Source: Opimibacter sp041746735 | GTDB lineage: Bacteria; Bacteroidota; Bacteroidia; Chitinophagales; Saprospiraceae | DNA length: 64,000 bases | NCBI GenBank assembly: GCA_041746735.1 | Contig: JBGTGP010000051.1 | Location: 62,001-126,000, forward strand | Direction: 5' to 3' | In this document: positions 63,241 to 64,000 of the stretch, in pieces | Layout: every line of letters starts with the position of its first letter | Position numbering within the stretch: the stretch's first letter is position 1 | Made by a program: the position numbers and the translations under genes | Notes under the pieces: generated by a model | The model's database searches: none | Told to the model about the DNA's origin: nothing | The model's input: only the letters and a program-made list of their open reading frames with translations

Positions 63241-64000
63241 TCAATGTTTGTTCAGGATCAACATAGTCTTGGTCAGCTGGACATCGCCTGTGCGTATCGT
63301 GTAGTAATACAGCCCTTGCGGCCAACCGTCATTTCGTATAGTGAATTGCTGCATACCAGCGGCAAACTCATTGGTCATCAATAAGATCTCTTCGCCTACA
63401 GCATTGGTGATGCTGAGCGCCACCTCACCCGCCTGCGGGATCTCAAATGGAATAATCGTTTCATCTCCCCATGGATTCGGACGGTTCTGATGCAACGTCA
63501 CCTCTTCGGCGATCCATGCCACATCTTCAGCATCCCATCTCAGCCGCAGGTCGAAGGTCTCCTCCTCTTCATTGTACATTTCGGATACCAGTACTTTATG
63601 ATCCAGGCTGATCCTGTCTCTAAGATGCCCGGTATGCAGCGCCTGTACCGTGAGTCTGACAATACCTGAAGGTGCTGTCGCCTCAACTGGTGTCCAGGCA
63701 AAACGTATTGCCGGACCATCGACATGCCACATCTCCTCCCGAAGACCATCTGCCATCGGTGATATCTGTAACAATTTGAGATCATCCAGAAGCAGGCTCC
63801 ATTGTCCACCGATCAGGCGTTGTCCATCTTCATCGAGGTGGATTTCGACTTCCGCAATTTCACCAGCCGTCATATAGCGGTTCGTGACATGAAGCGTTAT
63901 CAGGCCCGCGCTGCGGGGTTGCAGTCTGTCGAGATGTGCGTTGACAGACTGATTGAGGTCACCGATCTTGATGCCTTTAAAGTCTTCTATTTTGCCATTC
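63241..64000 (-). CDS. T9SS-secreted protein, C-terminal part (cut by window edge)
   Basis: The frame is open to the right edge (first full codon at 63999), so only the last ~252 residues are seen. The visible start contains FKGIKIGDLNQSVNAH, the calcium-loop-like dockerin motif (IGDxNxS) common just before the C-terminal region of T9SS cargo. A beta-rich region (about 45-160) follows, and the end is a typical type A sorting domain: LHQNRPNPWGDETIIPFEIPQAGEV, ITNAVGEEI, FAAGMQQFTI and GLYYYTIRTGDVQLTKTMLILNKH. The protein should be exported by the T9SS and attached or released at the surface. Its function is unknown as the body is missing. Confidence 0.93.
   Translation of the reverse strand, partial: NGKIEDFKGIKIGDLNQSVNAHLDRLQPRSAGLITLHVTNRYMTAGEIAEVEIHLDEDGQRLIGGQWSLLLDDLKLLQISPMADGLREEMWHVDGPAIRFAWTPVEATAPSGIVRLTVQALHTGHLRDRISLDHKVLVSEMYNEEEETFDLRLRWDAEDVAWIAEEVTLHQNRPNPWGDETIIPFEIPQAGEVALSITNAVGEEILLMTNEFAAGMQQFTIRNDGWPQGLYYYTIRTGDVQLTKTMLILNKH

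Overview
The window looks like chromosomal DNA of a Bacteroidota bacterium, most plausibly a Saprospiria/Chitinophagia-type environmental organism (the phylum is well supported, the class is my inference). The main signs are a PorP/SprF protein paired with an OmpA protein, a C-terminal type IX secretion (T9SS) sorting domain at the right edge, many secreted peptidases, and promoters of the Bacteroidota type (TTTG, about 19 nt, TAnnTTTG) instead of -35/-10 boxes. I found no rRNA, tRNA, CRISPR array, prophage or insertion sequence. About 51 protein genes cover nearly all of the sequence.

Layout. 1-10.7 kb: housekeeping genes: the end of a Ppx/GppA phosphatase, a metal ABC permease fused to a DtxR-type metal sensor, rbfA, recG, a 2-hydroxyacid dehydrogenase, the clpS-aat N-degron pair, a peroxiredoxin, a DMT exporter, an O-methyltransferase and hemW. 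10.7-25.2 kb: methylmalonyl-CoA mutase, M16, M1 and S9 peptidases, cysQ, a thioredoxin-like protein, mgsA-uvrC, a VOC protein and a quinone-reductase-like MDR. 25.5-34.6 kb: a vanadium-type haloperoxidase, fumC, three unknown small proteins, lnt, metG and tag. 35.4-39.9 kb: tyrosine degradation genes (homogentisate dioxygenase, fumarylacetoacetase, 4-hydroxyphenylpyruvate dioxygenase), then a CMD protein. 40-51.2 kb: an MFS carrier, an outer-membrane protein, an operon running OmpA, pnuC, Rieske oxygenase, APC permease and SH3 protein with PorP/SprF in front, and a DUF2279 protein. 51.9-64 kb: transporters (PiT-like, MFS, AGCS, DAACS), a TPR lipoprotein, an M14 peptidase, metF and the end of a T9SS cargo protein.

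Physiology. Secreted M1, M14, S9 and M16 peptidases with several amino-acid carriers, a tyrosine-to-fumarate/acetoacetate pathway, fumarase and methylmalonyl-CoA mutase fit a protein- and amino-acid-consuming heterotroph.

The most unusual material is not coding. Two tandem arrays of a ~99-bp palindrome-bearing unit (34.69-35.20 kb and 51.25-51.86 kb) belong to one family but point in opposite directions. At both, the + strand changes abruptly from strongly G-rich on the left to strongly C-rich on the right, whatever the direction of the neighbouring genes. A G-rich heptamer tandem repeat lies ~0.7 kb left of the first array. A second theme is promoters whose TAnnTTTG box ends only 4-5 nt before the start codon, which predicts leaderless mRNAs.
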